Shown here: piece after piece, positions 35,470-43,038 of the stretch
Numbering within the stretch: position 1 is the stretch's first letter
How the letters are laid out: every line of letters starts with the position of its first letter
DNA from: Quinella sp. 2Q5
GTDB taxonomy: Bacteria; Bacillota; Negativicutes; Selenomonadales; Selenomonadaceae
Assembly (NCBI GenBank): GCA_015206785.1
Contig: JADEZQ010000004.1
Span: 48,573 to 112,572 of the forward strand
Reading direction: 5' to 3'
Length of the DNA: 64,000 bases
Notes under the pieces: model-generated
What the model was told of the DNA's origin: nothing
The model's input: only the letters and a program-made list of their open reading frames with translations
Databases searched by the model: none
Translations under genes and position numbers: made by a program

Positions 35470-36240
35470 ATGGCGTTGGTCTATGCGTTGAAGTTCGGAG
35501 CGAGTTGGATATTGCCGCCTGGAATTTTCATCGTGCTGGCGTTGGCGTTGGCAGTCAAGCTCTTCAGAATCAGCAGGAAACTTTCAGCGGCGGTTTTTGT
35601 CGGGACGCTGGTGTTCTACCTTTTGTGCACGGGTTTCGTTGCGGAACGATTCATGGGTTGGCTCGAAGAGATGCACACGCCGCCCGCTCAAGTGGAATCG
35701 TCGGGCGCGGACGTGATAATTTTGCTCGGCGGCGGCGCGATAAGTCAGGTGCCCGATGTCGACGGCGTAGGAGCCCTGTGCGCCAGCCCCGCCAATCGGT
35801 TGTTGACGGCGGTGCGCCTGCAGAAGATGTTAAACGTGCCGATACTCATCAGCGGCGGGCAGGTCTATTCCGATTCGGGAGCCGAAGCTGAAATTTCCGC
35901 GCGCGTGCTAAAGTCTCTGGGCGTGCCCGAAGACAAAATCATCACCGAAACCAAAAGCGTCAACACTTCGCAGAACGCCCGATACTGTGTCCCCATTCTG
36001 CGCGAAAAAAATTTCACCAAGCCGCTCCTGGTCACAAGTGCCTTCCACATGAACCGCGCCATGCTCAACTTCAACCTGCGCCGCGTCAATCCGATTGCCT
36101 ACCCGACGGACTTCACCGTTGCGCACAACCCAACCTTCCACTACACGAAGCTGCGCCCGCAAGCCGAAGCTCTGTTGCTCAACGTCACGGTCATGCAGGA
36201 GCTTTTGCGCACGGGCGTGACGGAAATTTTCGGCATATGA
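35470..36240 (+). CDS. YdcF-family (DUF218) membrane protein
   Basis: A 256-residue protein with two N-terminal membrane helices (residues about 12-30 and 38-58) and a DUF218 domain: ADVIILLGGGAI, NRLLTAVRLQKMLNVPILISGGQ, ESVN-like TKSVNTSQNARYC, and LLVTSAFHMNRAML. Relatives such as ElyC/SanA influence envelope integrity and peptidoglycan or carrier-lipid use. The start could be ATG 35470 or TTG 35476; GGAG is close to both. A small secreted protein follows ten bases later. Confidence 0.88.
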   Translation: MALVYALKFGASWILPPGIFIVLALALAVKLFRISRKLSAAVFVGTLVFYLLCTGFVAERFMGWLEEMHTPPAQVESSGADVIILLGGGAISQVPDVDGVGALCASPANRLLTAVRLQKMLNVPILISGGQVYSDSGAEAEISARVLKSLGVPEDKIITETKSVNTSQNARYCVPILREKNFTKPLLVTSAFHMNRAMLNFNLRRVNPIAYPTDFTVAHNPTFHYTKLRPQAEALLLNVTVMQELLRTGVTEIFGI

Positions 36241-36249
36241 GGTGACTGC

Positions 36250-36621
36250 ATGAAGAAGTTCCTGCTGCTTTTGGCGGCGACGATTTTTCTGAGCGGCTCG
36301 ACCTGCGCGGCGGAGGATCTGCGCTTCATCGACGCGGCTCAAGACACCGGTTACTACTACGACGCCGACAGCGTCAAGTTCCACACGGAAAGCGAAATTC
36401 TCGTGCGCATGGCGATCATCAAGGCGAACCTCAACCGCATGTACGCCTACGAAGTCGTCATCAACCACGCCGAGCAGACTTACAGAATCCTTGGCACGCA
36501 AATCCTTTCCTACGACACGCGAGCCGTCCTTGAAATCGACAATTCTCCGCGACCGACGCGAAAGTACGCGCCCTATTCCGAGATGGGGCAGATGGTGCAA
36601 ATGATTTTATACAGCAGATAG
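36250..36621 (+). CDS. Small secreted protein of unknown function
   Basis: A 123-residue protein with a clear signal peptide (KKFLLLLAATIFLSGSTCA, cleavage near residue 20). The mature part has alternating hydrophobic and polar residues suggesting a beta-sheet (YYYDADSVKFHTESEILVRM, ANLNRMYAYEVVINHAEQTY). I recognise no family with confidence; similar short surface-adhesin-like proteins with a YYYDADSV element occur in Negativicutes. AGGTGA precedes the ATG and it shares a transcript with the YdcF gene. Confidence 0.7.
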   Translation: MKKFLLLLAATIFLSGSTCAAEDLRFIDAAQDTGYYYDADSVKFHTESEILVRMAIIKANLNRMYAYEVVINHAEQTYRILGTQILSYDTRAVLEIDNSPRPTRKYAPYSEMGQMVQMILYSR

Positions 36622-36625
36622 ACGA

Positions 36626-36661
36626 AAGCCCTCGACGATTTGTCGGGGGCTGAAATTTTTT
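36626..36661 (+). terminator. Terminator after the small secreted protein gene
   Basis: Ten-pair stem 36627-36636 with 36642-36651 (one G-T pair), five-base loop, then a T run five bases on. It may also act on the converging HAD gene. Confidence 0.8.
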
Positions 36662-37371
36662 TACGGGCACAGGTCGTCGCGGATTCGTCGCAAAAATTCT
36701 TCGGCGAAGTCCGGCGCGTCCGAGTACATGCCGCCCAAACTCTTCGGCGCAAACGATTCGTCAGCAAGCGCGAGCATCGGCAGGTCGATTGTGCTGTCAC
36801 CCGCCGCGAAAATTTTTGTCGGGGAAAATTTTTCCGCCAGCTTCGTCAGCGCGTTGCCCTTCGTCAGCGCGGGCGGGAACAGATAAATTTTTTTGCCGGT
36901 GTGCTGAACTGTCAGTTCCGTGTCGAACGTCAATGCGTCGGCGTCAATGTCGTCAGCGGCTCGCAGGAACAGAAAGCTTTCGTCAACAATGCGGCAGATG
37001 TCAAAGCGCGCGTCGTCGGAAAAATTTTTGCACGCCGTCAGCAGGTCGTCAACGTGCGGCTCGACGGTCTCACGCAGAAAATTTTCTTGACGGTCGCCGT
37101 CGAGAAGGTACGCTCCGTTGGCGACGACTGCCATGCGCGGGCGAAAGTCTTCCGCCCAAAAAATTCGACGGTACTGCGCGATTGAACGGGTCGTCACCGG
37201 CACGAACGTCACTTGCGCGGCAATTTCCTTGAGCAGGTCGAATGCCCGCGGCGCGATGAAACTTTGCTCGTGCCCGTCGTAATGTTCGACGCAGATGTCG
37301 CCGTCACGTTTGCGTTTGTGCGAATGGATCAGCGTGCCGTCCAGGTCGCAGGCAAATAATTTCGTCGTCAA
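36661..37371 (-). CDS. HAD-superfamily phosphatase of the Ter-like module
   Basis: A 236-residue Cof/sucrose-6-phosphatase-type HAD hydrolase: motif I FACDLDGTLI, motif II VPVTTRS, motif III Lys region, motif IV AAGDSTIDLPML. In Ter-associated biosynthetic modules a HAD of this kind is the standard last gene and is thought to dephosphorylate a nucleoside-like intermediate. TTG at 37371 overlaps the stop of the StiP gene (TTGA), which fixes the start and indicates coupling; there is a longer open frame upstream that I do not use. Confidence 0.85.
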   Translation of the reverse strand: MTTKLFACDLDGTLIHSHKRKRDGDICVEHYDGHEQSFIAPRAFDLLKEIAAQVTFVPVTTRSIAQYRRIFWAEDFRPRMAVVANGAYLLDGDRQENFLRETVEPHVDDLLTACKNFSDDARFDICRIVDESFLFLRAADDIDADALTFDTELTVQHTGKKIYLFPPALTKGNALTKLAEKFSPTKIFAAGDSTIDLPMLALADESFAPKSLGGMYSDAPDFAEEFLRRIRDDLCP

Positions 37372-38414
37372 TTGTCCGCAAGCCTCCGAATCAGACCGCA
37401 CGCCCGATAATTTTTCAGCGGGTAGACTTCCAACGGCGCACCCTTCTCCTCCGCCAAGCGATAGAGATGTCCCAGGTGCTCGTCGTCGTGCAGGCTGTGC
37501 ACCAAAATCTTCCACGGCAGACGTCGCAGGAGAACTCGCGTCGCCTCACCGATGCCGGGCTTAATCAGGTTGATGTCGGCGATGGCGAAGTCCGCGGCGA
37601 TGCGTTTGACTTCGGCAAGCCCGCTGTCGATGACGTCGGCGGTTTCAATCGGCGGGGCGTCGTCGAAGCGGTCTTCAATCGCGCCGATGAATTGGTAGGT
37701 CAAATCTCTGTCGGCAAGCTCGCGATAGAATGCCGCGCCGTGAAAGTCTTCGGCACCGATGATGTCGCTGCGCAGGAACGTTCGGCTCAACAGACCGGAG
37801 ACCGTCGAGTTCAGGCAGGAGCTTGCAATCAGGAAGTCCTCGTGCGTGCCGCAAAGTTCAGCCACACCCGCAGGGTCGCTCAACACCGCAAGCCCCGCGT
37901 CGACGTCGGGGAAGTCAGCCATAGCCGCGGACAGTTCGCGCTGAATGGCACCCTTGCCCGTCCAGCCGTCGACGAACTGAATCGCGTCGGGTTGGTGCCG
38001 TGCCAAAATGTAGTTGATGGCGTTTTTGTCGATGCCGACGCCGCGAATGATTGAGATGGTGTAATGAGCCGCGTCGATGTGGAAGCGACGTTGCAGGCAG
38101 TGCTTGATGAGGATGCCGATTGGCGTGCCGGCGCGAGCCAAAGATACCAGCGCGACGTTGGAACCTTTGGCACGGAAAATTTTTTCGGCGACGGCGACGA
38201 CTGCCGCGGCTGTGATTCCGGCGTAACGGGTCAGCGCGTCGAAGTAGGCTTGCAAATATTTCGGCGACGGCTCGTACTCAATCGGCAACATCTCCGAATA
38301 ATGTCGCCCAGCTTGAATCTGCGCTTCACGTTCGCGCGTGCCGAGCGGCTCCACCAATCCGCTGATGTCCTTGAGCAAAATCGTCACGTCGTCTGGTTTG
38401 TATGTTCCGAACAC
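37368..38414 (-). CDS. StiP/PRTase-like protein with C-terminal PELOTA domain
   Basis: A 348-residue protein matching the family annotated as cysteine protease StiP. Conserved blocks: REREAQIQAGRHYSEMLPIE, LVSLARAGTPIGIL, HYTISIIRGVGID, QFVDGWTGKGAI, ASSCLNSTVSGLLSRT with the conserved Cys, and EDFHGAAFY. Aravind and colleagues describe this core as a divergent phosphoribosyltransferase. The last 70 residues (INLIKPGIGEATRVLLRRL, HLYRLAEEKGAPLEVYPL) look like a PELOTA/L7Ae RNA-binding domain. GTG at 38414 lies one base after the previous stop with GAGG upstream. Confidence 0.85.
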   Translation of the reverse strand: MFGTYKPDDVTILLKDISGLVEPLGTREREAQIQAGRHYSEMLPIEYEPSPKYLQAYFDALTRYAGITAAAVVAVAEKIFRAKGSNVALVSLARAGTPIGILIKHCLQRRFHIDAAHYTISIIRGVGIDKNAINYILARHQPDAIQFVDGWTGKGAIQRELSAAMADFPDVDAGLAVLSDPAGVAELCGTHEDFLIASSCLNSTVSGLLSRTFLRSDIIGAEDFHGAAFYRELADRDLTYQFIGAIEDRFDDAPPIETADVIDSGLAEVKRIAADFAIADINLIKPGIGEATRVLLRRLPWKILVHSLHDDEHLGHLYRLAEEKGAPLEVYPLKNYRACGLIRRLADN

Positions 38415-38415
38415 G

Positions 38416-39492
38416 TCAGCACCTCACCAAGAAAATTTTTTCGACGCCGTGAACTTTCAGAGCACCGAGCAAATCCGCCAGCCCGTCCGAAAAATTTTTC
38501 GCGTCGGTGACGATGACGGCGGCGTCGTAATGTTGCAGGTTATAGATGAACGTCGTGCGCGTGGCGTCATAAAAACTGCGGAGCTTGAAGCCGGAGCGGA
38601 TGGGATAATCTTCGCCGCCGATGCCGATGGGACTGCGCGTGGTTGAATGCGTGACGACCGAAAAATTTTTTTCCAGCCGACGACCGATGACTATGGCGGG
38701 CAACATAAATTCTTCGGTGCCGAGGACGACGAGCGAGCTTGCGCCGTCAACGATGCCGCTGACGATTGAGGCCGCCGCGTCGCATTGACGGAAGTATTCG
38801 CCGATGACGACGCCGCGCCGAGCGTCCGCAACATCAATCGCGCGGACCGTGACCGATTCGTTGATGGGCGTGACGGTTTGCGCCGCAGTGACCGAAAATT
38901 TTTCCGCGTCGAAAGTTTCGTTGAGCCTGACGAGACTGACGCATTCGATGTTCTCCGCCGCGAGTGTCGCGAGATTTTCCGCCGACAGCCGATTGATGAT
39001 TGACGCCGCGCAGATTCGTTTGCCGATGAGCGCGGGGAATTGCCGCTTGAGTTGACGCACGATGTTGAGCAACGTCCGCCCCGTAGAAAGTTCGTCGTCG
39101 ACGAAGACCACTGCCGCCGTCGAATCGATCAGCGCGTCGAGCCCTTCGGCGAAAAGTTTTTGTTCGGGCGCGTGGCTGTGCTCCTCCATGAATTCGACGA
39201 AGGTGCCGCTGAAGTCTTCGCGCGTCGTCTGCAGATAGAAACACTCGCCGGAAATTTTTTTCGCCACCACCGCGCCGACAGCCGTCGCCGTCTCCGCGAA
39301 GCCGATGACCAATCGCGCGTCGGAAAATTTTTCCGCGACAAGATTTCCCAGCGCGTCCATCATGTTGAGCGCGGCGGTCGGGCTGACGGGCAGGTGCTTG
39401 CCTTGCAGAGGATTGACCAGCAGATAATTTCGGCGGGCGTTGTTGAAACGTTTGGCGACGCGCAGGACGTCCGGGGCTGTGTAAGTTGTCAT
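38416..39492 (-). CDS. Phosphoribosyltransferase with TRSP domain
   Basis: A 358-residue two-domain protein. The N-terminal part (about 1-200) is an orotate-PRTase-like domain with the PRPP loop VVFVDDELSTGRTLLNIV. The C-terminal part (about 250-358) is a TRSP domain, carrying TTRSPIG and DYPIRSGFKLRSFYD. The pair is specific to Ter-linked biosynthetic modules proposed to make a nucleoside-like metabolite. ATG at 39492 overlaps the upstream stop (ATGA). Confidence 0.87.
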   Translation of the reverse strand: MTTYTAPDVLRVAKRFNNARRNYLLVNPLQGKHLPVSPTAALNMMDALGNLVAEKFSDARLVIGFAETATAVGAVVAKKISGECFYLQTTREDFSGTFVEFMEEHSHAPEQKLFAEGLDALIDSTAAVVFVDDELSTGRTLLNIVRQLKRQFPALIGKRICAASIINRLSAENLATLAAENIECVSLVRLNETFDAEKFSVTAAQTVTPINESVTVRAIDVADARRGVVIGEYFRQCDAAASIVSGIVDGASSLVVLGTEEFMLPAIVIGRRLEKNFSVVTHSTTRSPIGIGGEDYPIRSGFKLRSFYDATRTTFIYNLQHYDAAVIVTDAKNFSDGLADLLGALKVHGVEKIFLVRC

Positions 39493-40430
39493 TGCCGCAC
39501 CCCGTAAATGTCGCCGAGAATTTTTATCCGCCGAGCCCAGCGCATGTGGCACTTGACCTCGTTCATGCGTGCGCCGTCGGAACTTTTTGCCACGCCGTGC
39601 GTCGTCGATTGCCAGCCGAGCAATTGATTGGCGTCGTCCAAATCGGTGCGGCTGACTTTCATGGCGTCGAAGATGATGGGCAACTGCGCGGGGTGAATGG
39701 CACTTTTGCCGACGAAGCCGTTTGCGCGGTCAAGGTCGAGTTCGCGCTTGAGCCCGCGAGCCCACGCTCCGCCGTTGTCGCCGTTGAAATAATTCCACAC
39801 AGAGCCCGCCACGACGTAATCCTTCGCGAAGATGTTGACGATGTCGCTGAGGACGTCGCGCACGACGCCGATATCGTAAATCGTCTGGTCGATGTTGCGG
39901 CGCAGACCGTAGAGCTTGCACAAATCATTGACGCCGACGCGAATGTTCAGGACGATTGGCGCAACCTCGTCGAGTGCCTGCTTCAATGAGATGAGTTCCG
40001 TCCGCCGTGTCAAAAGACTTGCAACGCGTTCGCTCTCCAGCGTCGGCATTATCGGCAGAGAGATTGCTTTGGCGACGGCGATGAAGCCGCCCACGTTGCT
40101 CATGTCCACCTTCGGCAGGATGTAGCCCGTCAGAATTTTTGAGCGCGAGCCGATCTCCTCGTGGAAGGTTTCCAGGTGCCGCGGCGAACGAATCCTAACG
40201 AACACCAGCGGCAACGGTCGGTCGAGCCCTTCGAGTTCGCGCAAAATTTTTTTCAGCACCGCCTGTGCCTCGTCGAGCGACGCGTCTTGAATCGAATCCT
40301 CCAAACAAAAAGCCAACGACGTCACGTGCGGCAGTTCATTGGCTGAAAGTTTTCGGACGATGTTGGATTGGAAGGCGGGCATATACAGCAGGCCGCCGAC
40401 CTTGTACTGCAGAACTTCTTTGTCGAACAT
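39489..40430 (-). CDS. HpcH/HpaI-type C-C bond lyase of the Ter-like module
   Basis: A 313-residue TIM-barrel lyase related to citrate lyase beta subunit. Blocks: GGLLYMPAFQSNIVRKL, SLAFCLEDSIQD (metal/acid residues), FVRIRSP, GYILPKVDM, IMPTLES, IRVGVNDLCKLYGLRR, VAGSVWNYF and GFVGKSAIHPAQLPI. This C-C_Bond_Lyase group is almost always found with the PRTase/StiP genes of Ter systems. ATG at 40430 has GGAGG upstream. A strong promoter (40462-40490) precedes it, so the four-gene module can be transcribed alone. Confidence 0.87.
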   Translation of the reverse strand: MFDKEVLQYKVGGLLYMPAFQSNIVRKLSANELPHVTSLAFCLEDSIQDASLDEAQAVLKKILRELEGLDRPLPLVFVRIRSPRHLETFHEEIGSRSKILTGYILPKVDMSNVGGFIAVAKAISLPIMPTLESERVASLLTRRTELISLKQALDEVAPIVLNIRVGVNDLCKLYGLRRNIDQTIYDIGVVRDVLSDIVNIFAKDYVVAGSVWNYFNGDNGGAWARGLKRELDLDRANGFVGKSAIHPAQLPIIFDAMKVSRTDLDDANQLLGWQSTTHGVAKSSDGARMNEVKCHMRWARRIKILGDIYGVRQ

Positions 40431-40461
40431 TTGATACCTCCGCGAAAATTTTTCTGCGGAA

Positions 40462-40490
40462 ATTTTACACGCGCCGTTAATTGATGTCAA
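40462..40490 (-). promoter_or_regulatory. Strong promoter of the Ter-like four-gene module
   Basis: Minus strand TTGACA (40490-40485), 17-base spacer, TAAAAT (40467-40462), 32 bases before the ATG of the lyase gene. The -35 box uses the last codons of the methyltransferase gene. Confidence 0.8.
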
Positions 40491-41286
40491 TGACGCCGAA
40501 GGCAACGGAGCTGTACCTGCCGCCTTCAACGACGCTGAAGCCGAGCCGAGCGAACTCCGCGCTGCCGGAATGCTCCTTCATCACAACGCGGCGACATGCA
40601 ACGCGGCAAGCCTCTTGCACAACATCAACCGTCAAAGCTCTGTCGTCGGCAAGCGGGCGGATGGGATTGATGCCCGAACTTTTTTCGACGGGTCTTCTGA
40701 ACATCGGATCGAAGTAAACGGCGTCGAAGGAATTGTCCGCGCAGGTTCGCAGGTAATCGGCGCAATCGGCGGTGACGACCTCGACGCGGCGCATTGCCTC
40801 GACGACGGGTTGGGTGTCGGCTGAAAAATTTTTCATGCCGTGGCGAACGATTTCAGCGACGAGCGGATTGACTTCCGTGGCGACGACCCGACCGCTTGAG
40901 CCGACGACGTAAGCGGCAACCAGCGCGTCCGAGCCGAGACCGAGCGTGCAATCCAAAACCTTCGCGCCCGCCGAAATTTTCAGCGCGTTGATGAGCCTGT
41001 CGCCTTCGCCGCCGCGCAGATTTTTGATTCGCAGATGAGCGGTGTTCGGGTGGAAAAAAAATTCACCCGCCGCCGTGACGACCGCGAGCGAATTTTTCTT
41101 GACGAGCAAAATATTTTCCACTCCGTGAATTTTCCGCAGCACATCAAACGAAAAATCTTCCCGCGCGACGAATTGACCGCCGAGTTCGACCGCCAGCTCC
41201 CGTGCAAAATTTTCGTTCGCGACGTCCGGTCTGCGTGCCGTCGTCACGATGAAGTTCTCTGCCAAAGTTGAACGCCCCTTCGTCAT
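40477..41286 (-). CDS. Class I SAM-dependent methyltransferase (RsmJ-like)
   Basis: A 269-residue methyltransferase with the SAM motif VLDCTLGLGSDALVAAYVVG, an acidic loop VVATEVNPLVA and the catalytic-type motif FDAVYFDPMFRRP. The DPMFR motif places it near RsmJ (YhiQ), which methylates 16S rRNA G1516, and related YheQ-type proteins in Firmicutes. ATG at 41286 overlaps the oxidoreductase stop (ATGA). Its C-terminal codons hold the promoter of the next operon. Confidence 0.82.
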   Translation of the reverse strand: MTKGRSTLAENFIVTTARRPDVANENFARELAVELGGQFVAREDFSFDVLRKIHGVENILLVKKNSLAVVTAAGEFFFHPNTAHLRIKNLRGGEGDRLINALKISAGAKVLDCTLGLGSDALVAAYVVGSSGRVVATEVNPLVAEIVRHGMKNFSADTQPVVEAMRRVEVVTADCADYLRTCADNSFDAVYFDPMFRRPVEKSSGINPIRPLADDRALTVDVVQEACRVACRRVVMKEHSGSAEFARLGFSVVEGGRYSSVAFGVIDIN

Positions 41287-42830
41287 TTCGCCTCGTGATA
41301 TTCTTTCTCGGTGTTGACGCTCCAGATGTTGGATTTGTCGGCGACGCCCGCCAAAATATTTTTGACCGCCTCGAACGACGTGCACATCGAATGATCCAGG
41401 TTGTTGTAGCGGTGCTGACCGTTGCGCCCGACGCAATAGAGATTGCTCACGGTGTCCAGATAATTGCGCAGCGTGTCGATCTCGGCGTAGGTGTCGAAGT
41501 AGGCGGGGTAAGCTTTGCGGACGCGCTCGACGTGGAAATCGGTGACCTTTGCCGCGTCGTCAATCAGATTCATCGTGACCATCTCATTGACGGCGAAGGT
41601 AGCGAAGGCGTCGTCGGACATGCTCCAAAGCTCGTCGCCCTCGTTGCAGAAATATTCCAGCCCCATCCACACGAAACGATTATCGCGCACCATATACGGC
41701 GACCAATTGTTGTAGACTTGGAAGCGACCCATCTTGACGTTGCGGTTGTGGACGTAGACCCAGTCGTCGGGAATGATGTTGCCCGCGGTTTTGATGTCGG
41801 TTTCGTTGCGAAGGTTGAGCTTGCTGACGAGCACGCCGACCGTCATGTAATCGCGATAGGGCAGACCGTTTGCGATGCGGCGGATGTCGTCGGGCACGTC
41901 GTTCATTGCGCCGACCAAATCTTTCAGCGGCATGGACGATATCAGAACGTCGCAGTCAATGCGAAACTCTCTGCCGCCTTTGACGTAGGTGACCGCGTCA
42001 ATCAGATTGTCGGTGCTCTTGCGGATTCGGACAGCCTTCGCGCCCGTGATGATGTTCGCGCCTGAGACCGCCACCTCATGAGCCGTGAGCTCCCACAGCT
42101 GACCGGGACCGAGCTTTGGATAGGCGAACTCTTCAATCAGCGACGTCTCGACCTTGCGCGGCGTGCGGTGAAAAAATTTTTCCAGCATCGTGCGCAAGAT
42201 GACGAGTATCGACAGACCTTTGACGCGCTGCTTGCCCCATTCGGGCGAGATATTGCGCGGGTGTCGTCCCCAAAGATTTTCCGTGTAGTTCTCGAAGAAC
42301 ATCGAGTAAAGTTTTTTGCCGAAGCGATTGACGTAAAAATCTTCCAGCGAATTTTCCTGCCGCTTGAACAGTGTGCTCCACAGGTAGCTGCAACCGACCG
42401 CGAACGTCGTGCCCAAGCCCATGTTGCGGATTGTTGCCGCGCTCAACTTTATCGGATAGTCGAAGAATTTATCGCGGAAAAAAATTCGCGACAGACGGTT
42501 GCGCCTGAGCATAACCCTATCGGTTTGTTCGGGATCGGGTCCGCCGTCTTTGACTGTGCACGCCCTGCCCAGCGCGACGTAATCTTTGGCGGGCTTACCC
42601 TGCGTCGGCATCATCCGTTCCCACCAGTCGTTGACGGCCGGCACCTTCGAGAAAAACCTGTGACCGCCCATGTCCATACGATTGCCGTTGTGTTCGACGG
42701 TGCGAGCAATGCCGCCGAAGCAATTGCTCTCCTCCAGCACAGTCACGGAAAATTTTTCGGGGAACTTGCTCAGTTCATAAGCCGCCGTCAAACCCGCGGG
42801 ACCCGCACCAATAATCACCACACGCCTCAA
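41283..42830 (-). CDS. NAD(P)/FAD-dependent oxidoreductase, amine-oxidase/mutase type
   Basis: A 515-residue flavoprotein with an N-terminal dinucleotide fold VVIIGAGPAGLTAAYELSK and GGIARTVEHNGNRMDMGGHRFFSK, the substrate-dome region and a C-terminal FAD-binding stretch LYCVGRNGQHRYNNLDHSM. This form resembles protoporphyrinogen-oxidase-like or UDP-galactopyranose-mutase-like proteins found in surface polysaccharide loci, usually with a polyprenol-linked glycosyltransferase. The TTG start at 42830 has GAGGTGA seven bases before it. Directly upstream lies a 39-bp duplicate of the end of the DUF2142 gene, then repeat copy B. Confidence 0.85.
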   Translation of the reverse strand: MRRVVIIGAGPAGLTAAYELSKFPEKFSVTVLEESNCFGGIARTVEHNGNRMDMGGHRFFSKVPAVNDWWERMMPTQGKPAKDYVALGRACTVKDGGPDPEQTDRVMLRRNRLSRIFFRDKFFDYPIKLSAATIRNMGLGTTFAVGCSYLWSTLFKRQENSLEDFYVNRFGKKLYSMFFENYTENLWGRHPRNISPEWGKQRVKGLSILVILRTMLEKFFHRTPRKVETSLIEEFAYPKLGPGQLWELTAHEVAVSGANIITGAKAVRIRKSTDNLIDAVTYVKGGREFRIDCDVLISSMPLKDLVGAMNDVPDDIRRIANGLPYRDYMTVGVLVSKLNLRNETDIKTAGNIIPDDWVYVHNRNVKMGRFQVYNNWSPYMVRDNRFVWMGLEYFCNEGDELWSMSDDAFATFAVNEMVTMNLIDDAAKVTDFHVERVRKAYPAYFDTYAEIDTLRNYLDTVSNLYCVGRNGQHRYNNLDHSMCTSFEAVKNILAGVADKSNIWSVNTEKEYHEAK

Positions 42831-42841
42831 AAAGTTTCACC

Positions 42842-42880
42842 TCAATAAAATCGCGCGAAAGTTATCCAAATCGTCACCGC
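42842..42880. repeat. Duplicated 3' end of the DUF2142 gene (left copy)
   Basis: 39 bases matching 43039-43077 at 37 positions, the first 29 identically. It includes the stop codon and last codons of the DUF2142 gene, and merges into the ribosome site of the oxidoreductase gene. Confidence 0.9.
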
Positions 42881-42904
42881 ACCCGTCACCGAAGCCGACA
42901 ACGA

Positions 42905-43014
42905 GGCCGCCCATGGACGGGCGGCCGCCGGCATACGACGACGTGATGCGTCGTTGCCGGCTCGGAGGTCCTTTCTTTTGCTTACTTTTCTTTGGACCAG
43001 CAAAGAAAAGTAAG
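42905..43014 (-). repeat. Dispersed three-hairpin repeat, copy B
   Basis: Minus-strand orientation relative to copies A and C. The A/T-rich stem is 14 bp (CTTACTTTTCTTTG with its complement); hairpins 2 and 3 are identical to copy C. It lacks the TTTGCGTTTGGATC leader seen in A and C. Confidence 0.85.
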
Positions 43015-43038
43015 AGCCGACCGCCTAGCGGTCAACAG

